From the NCBI RefSeq assembly GCF_000016505.1, contig NC_009706.1, positions 682,001-746,000 of the forward strand: a stretch of DNA of 64,000 bases. Reading direction: 5' to 3'. This DNA comes from Clostridium kluyveri DSM 555. GTDB lineage: Bacteria; Bacillota; Clostridia; Clostridiales; Clostridiaceae. Under the pieces are notes generated by a model. It was not told where the DNA came from. It ran no database searches and saw nothing but the letters and a program-made list of their open reading frames with translations. Below are positions 1 through 7,830 of the stretch, piece by piece (position 1 is the stretch's first letter; the number at the start of each line of letters is the position of its first letter). The position numbers were made by a program, and so were the translations under genes.

Positions 1-1094
1 CTAAGATCCGAGAGAAGTTTCGCAGTGGTTTCGTGGTGAATTCCTTTTATATTAAAAGGCAGTATGGCAACCTTATTGCAATCAGGTCTTGTATCACCAT
101 AAAAAATAATATCTGGAAGTTTCATCATTTTATTTAAAGTATATTTATAAAGCTCTATTTCTTTATTGTCTATGGCATTCATACCTAGTTTATTTAATAC
201 TTTTATTGCAGCTGTAAGTGCTACTACTCCTATTACGTTAGGAGTTCCAGCTTCGTTTTTTTCGGGAGGGTCAGCCCAGAGTACATAATCATCTGTTACA
301 AGTTTTATAGTACCACCTCCACTGTATTCAGGAGCTACATTATAAAAGATTTTTTTCGGACCTATCAGTACACCTATACCAAAAGGAGAATACATTTTGT
401 GGGCAGAGAAAGCCAAATAGTCAATACATTCTTCTTTTAGGGGACGGTTCATGTATATGGGGTAATGAGCTACTGCTTGTGCACCGTCTACAAGAATTTC
501 TGCTCCAAAGCTGTGAGCAATTTTTGCTATTTCATATATTGGATTTTTATATCCTGTTACATTTGAAGCTCCTGCTACACATACCAATTTAATTTTACCG
601 TTATGCTTTTTCAATTTATATTTTAAATCTAATAAATTTAATTTTCCAAGCTCGTCCAATTCTACATAATCTACTTTAAATTTATGCCTCCAGGGTAGAT
701 CATTGGAATGATGTTCCATTCGAGTGGTCAATATAACTGAATCTTTATATAAATCATTGAGTATATAGGATAATTTATTTATGGCTTCTGTGGTATTTTT
801 TACATAAATCACCGTATTTTCTTTGCTGTCACAGTGGACAAAATTACATATAGTATTTCTTGAAAGCTCATAAGCTTCAGAGGAAAATTGAGATTTAAAA
901 CCAGTTCCTCTATGAATTGAGGAGTAATATGGTGAAAAATCATTTATTTTTTTCAAAACATAGTTAAAAGGGGGAGTAGTAGCTGCATTATCAAAATTTA
1001 TGGCAGTTACAAGTTTATTGTTTTTTAAAGGAATTTTTGTATTTACACCCGCTATAAGTCCTCTGTAGCCGTAATTTATTTCACCATAGGACAA
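1..1094 (-). CDS. Class V aminotransferase / cysteine desulfurase-like PLP enzyme (partial, 3' end outside window)
   Basis: I read this frame from the minus strand; it stays open to the left edge, so the C-terminus is missing. A TTG start at 1094 is chosen because AGGAAGTGAT lies just upstream and no in-frame ATG precedes the conserved part. The protein has the fold-type I class V pattern: an N-terminal NFDNAATTPP motif (substrate/PLP loop), MEHHSND (the His that stacks on PLP), DGAQAV (the Asp that contacts the pyridine nitrogen) and FSAHKMYSPFG carrying the Schiff-base lysine. Known relatives are SufS/CsdA-type desulfurases and selenocysteine lyases; no IscU/SufU partner is visible, so the substrate is open. 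It is divergent from dhaL. Confidence 0.85.
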   Translation of the reverse strand, partial: MSYGEINYGYRGLIAGVNTKIPLKNNKLVTAINFDNAATTPPFNYVLKKINDFSPYYSSIHRGTGFKSQFSSEAYELSRNTICNFVHCDSKENTVIYVKNTTEAINKLSYILNDLYKDSVILTTRMEHHSNDLPWRHKFKVDYVELDELGKLNLLDLKYKLKKHNGKIKLVCVAGASNVTGYKNPIYEIAKIAHSFGAEILVDGAQAVAHYPIYMNRPLKEECIDYLAFSAHKMYSPFGIGVLIGPKKIFYNVAPEYSGGGTIKLVTDDYVLWADPPEKNEAGTPNVIGVVALTAAIKVLNKLGMNAIDNKEIELYKYTLNKMMKLPDIIFYGDTRPDCNKVAILPFNIKGIHHETTAKLLSDL

Positions 1095-1121
1095 TTGAAA
1101 TCACTTCCTGTTAGCTTTATT

Positions 1122-1159
1122 ATAGAAGTAAAAGTATAATGGCATACTTTTACTTCTAT
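1122..1159. repeat. Perfect 16-bp inverted repeat between the divergent aminotransferase and dhaL genes
   Basis: The arms at 1122-1137 and 1144-1159 (ATAGAAGTAAAAGTAT and its complement) are separated by six bases. It lies just upstream of the TTG start of the minus-strand gene, so in that transcript it would form a leader hairpin; it could equally be an operator. No good T-run follows on either strand, so I do not call it a terminator. Confidence 0.6.
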
Positions 1160-1278
1160 TTATATTATGTAGCGGTAATTATAAATGTACCAAATTATTT
1201 TTTTTATTTTATGAATAAAACATTGCACATTTTCTATATTTCTTATATATTATATGTAACAAATATAAAGAGGATAAC

Positions 1279-1347
1279 ATGATGATGGATAGTATAGCTG
1301 TAAACGATAACGTAGCTGCTAAAAATATCTGTTTATATAAAATATAA
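1279..1347 (+). CDS. Possible 22-codon leader ORF upstream of dhaL
   Basis: An ATG at 1279 follows AAGAGGA at a usable distance and opens 22 codons (MMMDSIAVNDNVAAKNICLY then KI) ending 22 bases before the dhaL start. I recognise no family. It may be a leader peptide or chance; it is listed because of its ribosome site and position in the 275-base gap before dhaL, which otherwise holds only the inverted repeat and AT-rich sequence. Confidence 0.25.
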   Translation: MMMDSIAVNDNVAAKNICLYKI

Positions 1348-1369
1348 ATGTAGAAGGAGATACATATAT

Positions 1370-2023
1370 ATGAGCATAAATGGAGTACAGGTAAGAGAAA
1401 TATTAAATAGTATGGCAATATTGATAAATGAGAATGTAGATTATTTAACCGAACTTGATGCAGCTATAGGAGATGGGGATCATGGCTTGAATTTGGACAA
1501 GGGATTTACGGCTGTGAGAAGAAAGCTGAAAGATAAGGACCTAAATGATATAGGGCATATTCTTAAAAAGGTTGGAATGATTCTGGTATCAAATACAGGA
1601 GGGGCATCAGGTTCTCTTTACGGTACTGCCTTTATAAGGGCAGGCATGACAGCAGATGGGAAACAGACTGTGGATATAAAGGATTTTTTAGAAATGCTTG
1701 AACAAGCTTTAGTTGGGATTAAAATGAGAGGAAGAGGAAAGCTTGGAGGTAAAACCATGATAGACGCCATAGAACCTGCAGTGAACTCTTTAAGATATTC
1801 TATAAGTAAGGGATTAGATAGTGTAAAATCTCTTGAGAATGTAAGAAATGCTGCTTTTATAGGAGTAAAAAGTACTGAAAGTATAATTTGTAAAAATGGA
1901 AAAGCCAGTTATCTAGGAGAAAAAAGTATAGGGTATCCAGACCCAGGGGCTACATCCAGTTATCTTATGTTAAATGCTATTTATGAAAAAGTTAAAGAAC
2001 TATGTGCAGTAGAAAAGAGTTAA
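1370..2023 (+). CDS. dhaL: Dihydroxyacetone kinase ADP-binding subunit DhaL
   Basis: DhaL holds a tightly bound ADP that is rephosphorylated by DhaM and passes phosphate to dihydroxyacetone bound on DhaK. The 217 residues are the normal length. The Mg-ADP aspartates sit in LDAAIGDGDHGLN at residues 30, 35 and 37, as in the E. coli protein; GGASGSLYGT (nucleotide cap) and GYPDPGATSSYL near the C-terminus are also typical. AGAAGGAGA precedes the ATG. dhaM follows after 35 bases, clearly one operon. The usual third gene, dhaK, is not upstream, where a divergent aminotransferase lies instead. It is either supplied from elsewhere or replaced by another acceptor. Confidence 0.9.
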   Translation: MSINGVQVREILNSMAILINENVDYLTELDAAIGDGDHGLNLDKGFTAVRRKLKDKDLNDIGHILKKVGMILVSNTGGASGSLYGTAFIRAGMTADGKQTVDIKDFLEMLEQALVGIKMRGRGKLGGKTMIDAIEPAVNSLRYSISKGLDSVKSLENVRNAAFIGVKSTESIICKNGKASYLGEKSIGYPDPGATSSYLMLNAIYEKVKELCAVEKS

Positions 2024-2058
2024 TTTAGGTTAACTAATTTTATTAGGAGGTTATTTTA

Positions 2059-2451
2059 ATGGTTGGCGTTGTAATCGTATCTCATAGTAGTGAAATTGCC
2101 AGAGGGGTGAAAAATCTGGTTGAACAAATTTCTCCAGAGAGTAATGTGGCATCTGCTGGAGGTACAAAGGATGGCAGACTTGGTACTGATGCATGTAAAA
2201 TAAAAAGTGCTATAGAAAAGGTTTATAGTGAAGATGGAGTGCTGATATTATTTGATTTGGGCAGCGCATATATGAATGCGGAGATGGCAATTGAATTTTT
2301 AGACAAGAGTATGCAATCAAAGGTTCAAATAATAAATGGAGCATTGGTAGAATCAGCACTGATAGCTGTAGTAGATTCTAGTATAGGCAAAAGTATAGAA
2401 GAAATAAAGGAGCATTTGGAATGTATGTGTATAGATAAAATGCCTTTATAA
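2059..2451 (+). CDS. dhaM: PTS-dependent dihydroxyacetone kinase phosphotransferase subunit DhaM (EIIA-Man-like domain only)
   Basis: This is a single mannose-type EIIA domain of 130 residues. His9 in VIVSHSSEIARG is the expected phosphorylation site, taking phosphate from HPr and giving it to the ADP on DhaL. LFDLGSAYMNAEMA matches the second conserved block. Unlike the E. coli protein there are no fused HPr or EI-like domains, as is usual in Firmicutes. TTAGGAGGTTATTTTA precedes the ATG. It is translationally close to dhaL, and a strong hairpin terminator follows at 2528. Confidence 0.9.
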   Translation: MVGVVIVSHSSEIARGVKNLVEQISPESNVASAGGTKDGRLGTDACKIKSAIEKVYSEDGVLILFDLGSAYMNAEMAIEFLDKSMQSKVQIINGALVESALIAVVDSSIGKSIEEIKEHLECMCIDKMPL

Positions 2452-2527
2452 AATTAGAGAATGATAGATATCTTCAATAAACAACAGATTAGTGTTCTAG
2501 TCTATTTCATATAATACTGTTTAAATG

Positions 2528-2572
2528 GATTCCTATGATAATATTATTGTCATAGGAATCTGTTTTTTGTTT
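2528..2572 (+). terminator. Rho-independent terminator after dhaLM
   Basis: An 11-bp perfect stem (GATTCCTATGA at 2528-2538 with TCATAGGAATC at 2550-2560) is followed by TGTTTTTTGTTT. It also lies just beyond the 3' end of the convergent aspartate decarboxylase gene. Confidence 0.85.
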
Positions 2573-2603
2573 GATATTAAGTGGCTCTATAATTTTAATT
2601 GCT

Positions 2604-4235
2604 TTATTTTCGGCTATTTTTCCAATCTCTCAGGCAGTCTTTTAAAATATTGTGGAGTATATGGCCTATTTCGGAGTAGGATTCATCATTTAAGTTTGCA
2701 AGGGAGATTCTTATGGACCATTCTGGTGCATAAAATCCGGCACCACTTAATAGTACTATGGAAGATTTCTCGGCCAATTTAAAAAGAATATCCACTGGTT
2801 TATAATTTTCCTTTAAGTATGATCCAAATTCTTTACCATAATGATGCTCTGACCATTCAAGCAAATCAAATTCAGCATAATAAGAGGCATCATATTCATT
2901 TTTTTGTAAATCTATTCCCAATCCATCAAATAATAATTTTTTGCGTTTTCTACAAATGCTATTTGTTAAGTTTCTATATTTTTTTTCTTTGTCCAGTAGA
3001 TCAAAAGCTGCAAAAAAAGCCATTTGTACTTGTTGGGGGGTAGAAAGGCCTGCAGTATGTTGGAGTGCTACTTGACGGCTATCTGCCACAATTCTGTCGA
3101 TAAAATCAATTTCTCCGGGGTTGACTGAAAGGGCTTCATAGCGTTTCTTAATAGACTTTTTTTTATTTTCCGGTAATGCTTTTAAAAGTTTATCGAATAT
3201 ATTATTTTTATGAAGAGCAATTGTTCCTAAACGCCAACCAGTTACTCTAAAGTATTTTGAAAAAGAATAGACTCCTATGGAATTAAAAGGTAAAGCTGAT
3301 ACTATAGAATGAAAATTATCTGGAAAAGTTCCATATACATCATCGGAAATTATCATTAAATTGGGGTTTTTATTTTTAACTATTTTCACCAAATATTCTA
3401 TAGATTCAGATCTTATAGCTACTGAAGGAGGATTACTGGGATTAACTAAAAATAAAGCTTTAATGCCTGGGTCATATAATTTTTCAAGTTCTGATTTAGG
3501 ATATTGCCAAGTATGAGTACTGTCTTCTAGAGATTCAGATGCCATAATCCTGATTAGGTCAAAATCGTATCTAGGTATAACTGGAATTTCGAGATAGGGG
3601 GTGAAAATCGGAGTCATAATTGCAATTTTATCTCTTCTATGTAATAATTCATTGGCTATTAGAGAGTCAAATATGTAACATATTGCTGCAGTGGCACCTT
3701 CTACTGAAAATAATTTAAACTCTAGGGAAGAATCTTTAATATTATATATCCGTTCAATTAAATATTGATGAACTATTTTTTCTACATGGATTAACATTCT
3801 ATTTGGAGTAGGGTAATTGTCACCAATAATTCCGTCTGTTAGTTCATAAATCCAATCTTCTGCAATGAATCCTTGAAAATTGATACCATAATTTATAATG
3901 TTCTTAAGTAATTCCACTCCAGGGGAATTTTTGTGATCTTCCAGATATGTGTAAAATCTTTTATCAATACCTTTTTTTTGGGGCATTCCAGCCAAGGTAT
4001 CTTGATTCCAAGTTCTTCTACATTCTTCTGCGGCGAACTGCCCAAAGGTAAAAAAGGCTTCTCTAGGGGTAATTGCTACCCAATTAGGATTACCTCTCCC
4101 TGCATCTAAAAGAGTGCGAACGCTTTTTTTCTTTTGATTTTTAGCAAGATTAATTAGTTTATCTTTTAGTTCAAAAGGACTAATTCTGCCATAAATGCGT
4201 TCTAATTCTAATAATTGAATATTTTTATTATACAT
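2604..4235 (-). CDS. aspD: Aspartate 4-decarboxylase (bifunctional aspartate aminotransferase / L-aspartate beta-decarboxylase)
   Basis: This PLP enzyme converts L-aspartate to L-alanine and CO2. At 543 residues it is the family length, far longer than ordinary aminotransferases. LLDAGRGNPNW followed by ITPREAFFTFGQFA near residues 42-67 is characteristic of the AspD subfamily. The Schiff-base lysine is K327 in SFSKYFRVTGWR, and NPSNPPS and SDDVYGTF are the usual cofactor contacts. AAGGAGGATTA precedes the ATG. In some bacteria it pairs with an aspartate:alanine antiporter that builds a proton-motive force; no such gene is adjacent here. It is divergent from the serine dehydratase genes. Confidence 0.9.
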   Translation of the reverse strand: MYNKNIQLLELERIYGRISPFELKDKLINLAKNQKKKSVRTLLDAGRGNPNWVAITPREAFFTFGQFAAEECRRTWNQDTLAGMPQKKGIDKRFYTYLEDHKNSPGVELLKNIINYGINFQGFIAEDWIYELTDGIIGDNYPTPNRMLIHVEKIVHQYLIERIYNIKDSSLEFKLFSVEGATAAICYIFDSLIANELLHRRDKIAIMTPIFTPYLEIPVIPRYDFDLIRIMASESLEDSTHTWQYPKSELEKLYDPGIKALFLVNPSNPPSVAIRSESIEYLVKIVKNKNPNLMIISDDVYGTFPDNFHSIVSALPFNSIGVYSFSKYFRVTGWRLGTIALHKNNIFDKLLKALPENKKKSIKKRYEALSVNPGEIDFIDRIVADSRQVALQHTAGLSTPQQVQMAFFAAFDLLDKEKKYRNLTNSICRKRKKLLFDGLGIDLQKNEYDASYYAEFDLLEWSEHHYGKEFGSYLKENYKPVDILFKLAEKSSIVLLSGAGFYAPEWSIRISLANLNDESYSEIGHILHNILKDCLRDWKNSRK

Positions 4236-4341
4236 AGTTAATCCTCCTTATATAACTTTTTTTATAATTATGTTATAATTACAAAGTTTATATTGTGTAG
4301 ATTTATGATGTAATATTCTAATTTTAGATATAGTAATAGTA

Positions 4342-4369
4342 TTTACTTTTATGTGTAAATTCTTATAAT
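4342..4369 (+). promoter_or_regulatory. Candidate sigma-A promoter for sdaAB-sdaAA
   Basis: TTTACT (4342) and TATAAT (4364) are separated by 16 bases, and the GTG start follows 28 bases after the -10 box. The -35 box is a weak match. Confidence 0.45.
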
Positions 4370-4397
4370 ATAAAATTGTTGGGAGGTCGGTATTAAA

Positions 4398-5081
4398 GTG
4401 AGAGAATATAGCGTTTTTGATATTTTAGGACCTATTATGATAGGGCCTTCAAGTTCTCATACAGCAGGAGCCGCAAGATTAGCTAAAATTGCGGAAATTA
4501 TTGCAGGAGACAATATTTCGAAAGTTCAGTTTTTACTTCATGGTTCTTTTGCAAAAACTTATAAAGGGCACGGCACAGATAAAGCACTGGTTGCTGGAAT
4601 ATTAGGTATGAGTCCATGGGATGAAAATCTAAGGAACTCTATGGAAATAGCGGAGAAAAGAGGCATTTGTGTAGAATTTATAGAGAAGGATTTAGGAGAT
4701 GTACATCCAAATACAGTTAAATTTATTATAACTAAAAAAAACGGCGAAGTGTCACAAATAATGGGTTCCTCTATAGGCGGAGGCAATGTAGTGATAAATG
4801 AAGTAGATAAGGATAAAATAGAATTTACAGGAGTTTATCCCACTATACTTATAAATCATTTAGATATGCCAGGTATGGTTGCCAGGGTATCGGAAGTGCT
4901 TTATGAACATGAAATAAATATAGCCTTTATGAAAGTATATAGAAAAAGTATAAAAGGTTCCAGAGCAGTTATGGTATTTGAAGTGGATGATTTTATCATA
5001 AAAGATGTAGTGGATGAAATAGAAAATATACCTAACATATATAAAGTAAGGGCAATAAATCCTGTAAATGAGGAGGAGTAA
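4398..5081 (+). CDS. sdaAB: L-serine dehydratase, iron-sulfur type, beta subunit
   Basis: With the alpha subunit this deaminates L-serine to pyruvate and ammonia in an oxygen-sensitive [4Fe-4S] enzyme. The 227 residues start with the typical SVFDILGPIMIGPSSSHTAG block. An ACT regulatory domain from about residue 148 begins with HLDMPGMVARVSEVLYEHEI. The GTG start is supported by GGGAGGT about ten bases upstream. The gene ends four bases before sdaAA, whose ribosome site (GAGGAGGAG) is inside the last codons, so the two subunits are translationally coupled. Confidence 0.93.
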   Translation: MREYSVFDILGPIMIGPSSSHTAGAARLAKIAEIIAGDNISKVQFLLHGSFAKTYKGHGTDKALVAGILGMSPWDENLRNSMEIAEKRGICVEFIEKDLGDVHPNTVKFIITKKNGEVSQIMGSSIGGGNVVINEVDKDKIEFTGVYPTILINHLDMPGMVARVSEVLYEHEINIAFMKVYRKSIKGSRAVMVFEVDDFIIKDVVDEIENIPNIYKVRAINPVNEEE

Positions 5082-5084
5082 TTT

Positions 5085-5963
5085 ATGGTTGATACTGGCA
5101 GTGAATTAATAGATATATGCAGTAAAAAGAAGATGAAAATATGGGAGTATGTAATTGAAGAAGAAATGAAATCAGAGAATAGAAGTAGAGAAGAAGTCTT
5201 TAAGGCTATGACAAAAAATTTTTATGTGATGAAAGATTCTGCAGAATATGGGTTAACTCATAAAATGAAATCTATAAGTGGACTTACAGGAGGAGATGCT
5301 TATAAATTAAATAGATATTATGAAAAGGGAGAGACTCTTACAGGTAAGTATATGATAAAGGCTATGGCAAGAGCTTTATCATGTTCAGAAGTAAATGCTG
5401 CCATGGGAAAAATTGTGGCTGCACCTACAGCAGGTTCCTGTGGGATAATTCCAGGAGCAATAATAACTGCAGGAGAAATATTAGATAAAAAAGATGAGGA
5501 TATGATTAAGGGATTGTTCACTGCTTCTGGAGTGGGGATAATAATAGCTAAAAATGCCAGTATGTCCGGGGCAGAAGGTGGATGTCAGGCAGAATGTGGT
5601 TCTGCAGCAGCCATGGCAGCTGCAGGAATAGTTGAGATTATGGGTGGTACTCCCAAACAAGCATTAGATGCAGCAGCCATAGTAATAAAGAATATAATGG
5701 GATTAGTATGTGACCCGGTAGCAGGGCTTGTAGAAATTCCATGTGCCAAGCGAAATGTAGGTGGAACAGTAAGTGCGTTAACTACAGCGGATATGGTTAT
5801 GGCAGGAGTATGCAGTAAAATTCCTTTTGATGATACTGTTTTGGCTATGTATAAAGTGGGAAGGCAATTACCCTGTGAATTAAGGGAAACAGCTCTTGGA
5901 GGGGTTGCAGTTACAGATACAGGGCTTAAATTGAAAGAAAAAGTCCTAGGAAATAATATATAA
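5085..5963 (+). CDS. sdaAA: L-serine dehydratase, iron-sulfur type, alpha subunit
   Basis: This is the catalytic, cluster-bearing subunit, 292 residues. C167, C209 and C220 (in GAEGGCQAECGSA, MGLVCDPVAG and VEIPCAKRN) have the 42 and 11 residue spacings known for the three cluster-binding cysteines of type 2 serine dehydratases. SGLTGGDAYKL near residue 65 and TAGSCGIIPGA are substrate-pocket blocks. The N-terminus has a charged helix with no signal peptide, so the enzyme is cytoplasmic. It follows sdaAB in the same operon. The next hairpin downstream serves the opposite strand. Confidence 0.93.
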   Translation: MVDTGSELIDICSKKKMKIWEYVIEEEMKSENRSREEVFKAMTKNFYVMKDSAEYGLTHKMKSISGLTGGDAYKLNRYYEKGETLTGKYMIKAMARALSCSEVNAAMGKIVAAPTAGSCGIIPGAIITAGEILDKKDEDMIKGLFTASGVGIIIAKNASMSGAEGGCQAECGSAAAMAAAGIVEIMGGTPKQALDAAAIVIKNIMGLVCDPVAGLVEIPCAKRNVGGTVSALTTADMVMAGVCSKIPFDDTVLAMYKVGRQLPCELRETALGGVAVTDTGLKLKEKVLGNNI

Positions 5964-5983
5964 AATTTAAAAACTGTTTTTAA

Positions 5984-6018
5984 AAATGAAAAACCACCTT
6001 TTAAAAATAAAGGTGGTT
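5984..6018 (-). terminator. Terminator of the cold shock gene
   Basis: A 10-bp perfect stem (5992-6001 with 6009-6018, AACCACCTTT and its complement) is followed on the minus strand by TTTTTCATTTTT. On the plus strand the run after the stem is A-rich, so it mainly ends the minus-strand transcript, though it might also stop sdaAA. Confidence 0.75.
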
Positions 6019-6069
6019 AAAACATTCGTTCATTTATGTTAAGATGTTTTATTATGCTATAAAATTGTA

Positions 6070-6273
6070 TTATAATTTTACAACATTAGCAGCTTGAAGA
6101 CCTTTTGGTCCTTCTTCAACATCAAATTGAACTTTCTGACCTTCTTCTAAGTTCTTTCTTGCTTCATTACTCTGAATTGCAGTGAAGTGTACGAAAACGT
6201 CATTTTCACCTGGGACTTCAATAAATCCAAATCCTTTCTCAGAGTTAAACCATTTTACTGTTCCTGTTTTCAT
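6070..6273 (-). CDS. csp: Cold shock protein, CspA family
   Basis: This 67-residue OB-fold protein has the RNP1 motif KGFGFI and RNP2 motif VFVHF. It binds single-stranded RNA and DNA and acts as an RNA chaperone, usually at low temperature or on growth transitions. [17 protein letters not shown] at the N-terminus is nearly invariant in the family. CTTAGGAGGATAATAA precedes the ATG. It is transcribed alone, and the roughly 200 AT-rich bases upstream leave room for a long leader like that of E. coli cspA, which I cannot confirm by folding. Confidence 0.95.
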   Translation of the reverse strand: MKTGTVKWFNSEKGFGFIEVPGENDVFVHFTAIQSNEARKNLEEGQKVQFDVEEGPKGLQAANVVKL

Positions 6274-6493
6274 TTATTATCCTCCTAAGATAAAACACTT
6301 ATAATTGATATATCTTAATTTTGTATATCGGTGTTTATTAATTATTGATTACATTAGTATATCATAAAGAAATAAAATTAACAATATATTTTAAAGTATT
6401 TATTTCTATTATTGTTATTTAGTAAAAACATTATGCATTGGATTTGTGATATAATCGAAATAAATTTTATAAAAATCTATGGAGGAATTTATT

Positions 6494-7675
6494 ATGGAGC
6501 ATAAAGAAATAGACCATAAAAATATAGATTCCAGACTTGTTTGGATTATGGCTATAATTTGTGGAGTAACGGTAGCAAATCTATATTACAACCAGCCTTT
6601 GCTTGGAGAGTTATCTCGAAGCTTCAATGTATCTACAAAGGATATAGGTTTAGTATCTACTTTTACTCAAATAGGATATGGAATAGGAATGTTTTTTATA
6701 ATACCCTTGGGTGATATCATAGAAAGAAAAGGAATGATTTTAAAATTATTATTGGCTTCTGCAATATCTTTACTTTTATTTGCTTCTTGTAAAGATATAA
6801 AGGCTGTTATTGTCTGTAGCTTTTTAGTTGGATTTACAACAGTAATTCCCCAACTTATAGTGCCTTTTGCAGCAGAACTTTCATTGCCTGAAGAAAGAGG
6901 GAGAGTTCTAGGAACTGTTTTGAGCGGACTTCTAGCAGGCATTTTATTAGCTCGTACCATAAGTGGATTTATAGGAACTTTTCTGGGATGGAGAAGTATG
7001 TATTACATTGCTGCTGTACTCATGATTATTTTATATATAGCAGTAGTTAGATTTTTACCTAAAAGTGAGCCTTTGTCTAGGGAATCCTATAAAAATATAC
7101 TTATTTCTTTAAAGGATATAATTAAGAAAGAATCACTGCTTAGAGAAGCATCTTTAAGTGGCGCCATGATGTTTGGAGCTTTCAGTATATTTTGGACAAC
7201 CATTATATTCTTTTTAGAATCACCAAGTTATAATATGGGAAGCAAGACGGCAGGATTATTTAGTCTAATTGGAATATCCGGGGTGGTTGCTGCTCCTATT
7301 ATAGGTAGTTTTAGTGATAAAAAAGGGACTAAATTTACAGTTGGCATTTCTATTTTTTTTGCTGCATCAGGATTTGTAGTATTTCTTATATTTGGACATA
7401 ATATTGTAGGACTTATAATTGGACTAATATTACTAGATCTTGGTACTCAATCAGGGCAAGTTTCAAATCAAACCCGTGTACACAGTCTTTTACCAGAAGC
7501 TAGAAATAGATTAAATACAGTTTTTATGGTTGCCTATTTTATCGGGGGAGCATTAGGCTCTTTTATAGGTACCTACAGTTGGAATTCATACGGTTGGATG
7601 GGAGTGTGTATATCAGGACTGACTTTTTTATTTATTGCTTTAATTAATCATATAATTACTATAAGATCTGTATGA
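6494..7675 (+). CDS. MFS transporter (drug/sugar efflux-type, 12 membrane helices)
   Basis: A 393-residue hydrophobic protein with an MFS layout: LYYNQPLLGELSRSF near helix 1, GDIIERKGM as the loop 2-3 signature, a central cytoplasmic loop near residue 190 and GSFSDKKGTKF as the second-half loop 8-9 signature. An upstream in-frame ATG at 6479 overlaps the ribosome site GGAGGA, so the ATG at 6494 is preferred. It resembles YfcJ/AraJ-like exporters, but the substrate cannot be read from sequence. It is monocistronic by spacing; thrC follows after 155 bases with its own ribosome site. Confidence 0.85.
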   Translation: MEHKEIDHKNIDSRLVWIMAIICGVTVANLYYNQPLLGELSRSFNVSTKDIGLVSTFTQIGYGIGMFFIIPLGDIIERKGMILKLLLASAISLLLFASCKDIKAVIVCSFLVGFTTVIPQLIVPFAAELSLPEERGRVLGTVLSGLLAGILLARTISGFIGTFLGWRSMYYIAAVLMIILYIAVVRFLPKSEPLSRESYKNILISLKDIIKKESLLREASLSGAMMFGAFSIFWTTIIFFLESPSYNMGSKTAGLFSLIGISGVVAAPIIGSFSDKKGTKFTVGISIFFAASGFVVFLIFGHNIVGLIIGLILLDLGTQSGQVSNQTRVHSLLPEARNRLNTVFMVAYFIGGALGSFIGTYSWNSYGWMGVCISGLTFLFIALINHIITIRSV

Positions 7676-7830
7676 GTACATTATAAATAATAAATACTTG
7701 TTTTAAAACATAATCTAATGTGACAAGAATATGTTTCAATTATAATTTTCAAGTTATATGTCATATGTTATTATATATATTAATATGTGTTAACTACATG
7801 GTGTTATAATTTTAGGAGGAGTGATATATT

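Noticed and set aside
1209-1418. Hydrophobic minus-strand ORF near dhaL
   Set aside because: AT-rich shadow across the dhaL leader and start, with no ribosome site and no family resemblance.
2525-2782. Plus-strand ORF starting in the dhaM terminator
   Set aside because: It begins within the terminator stem and lies antisense to aspD; no ribosome site.
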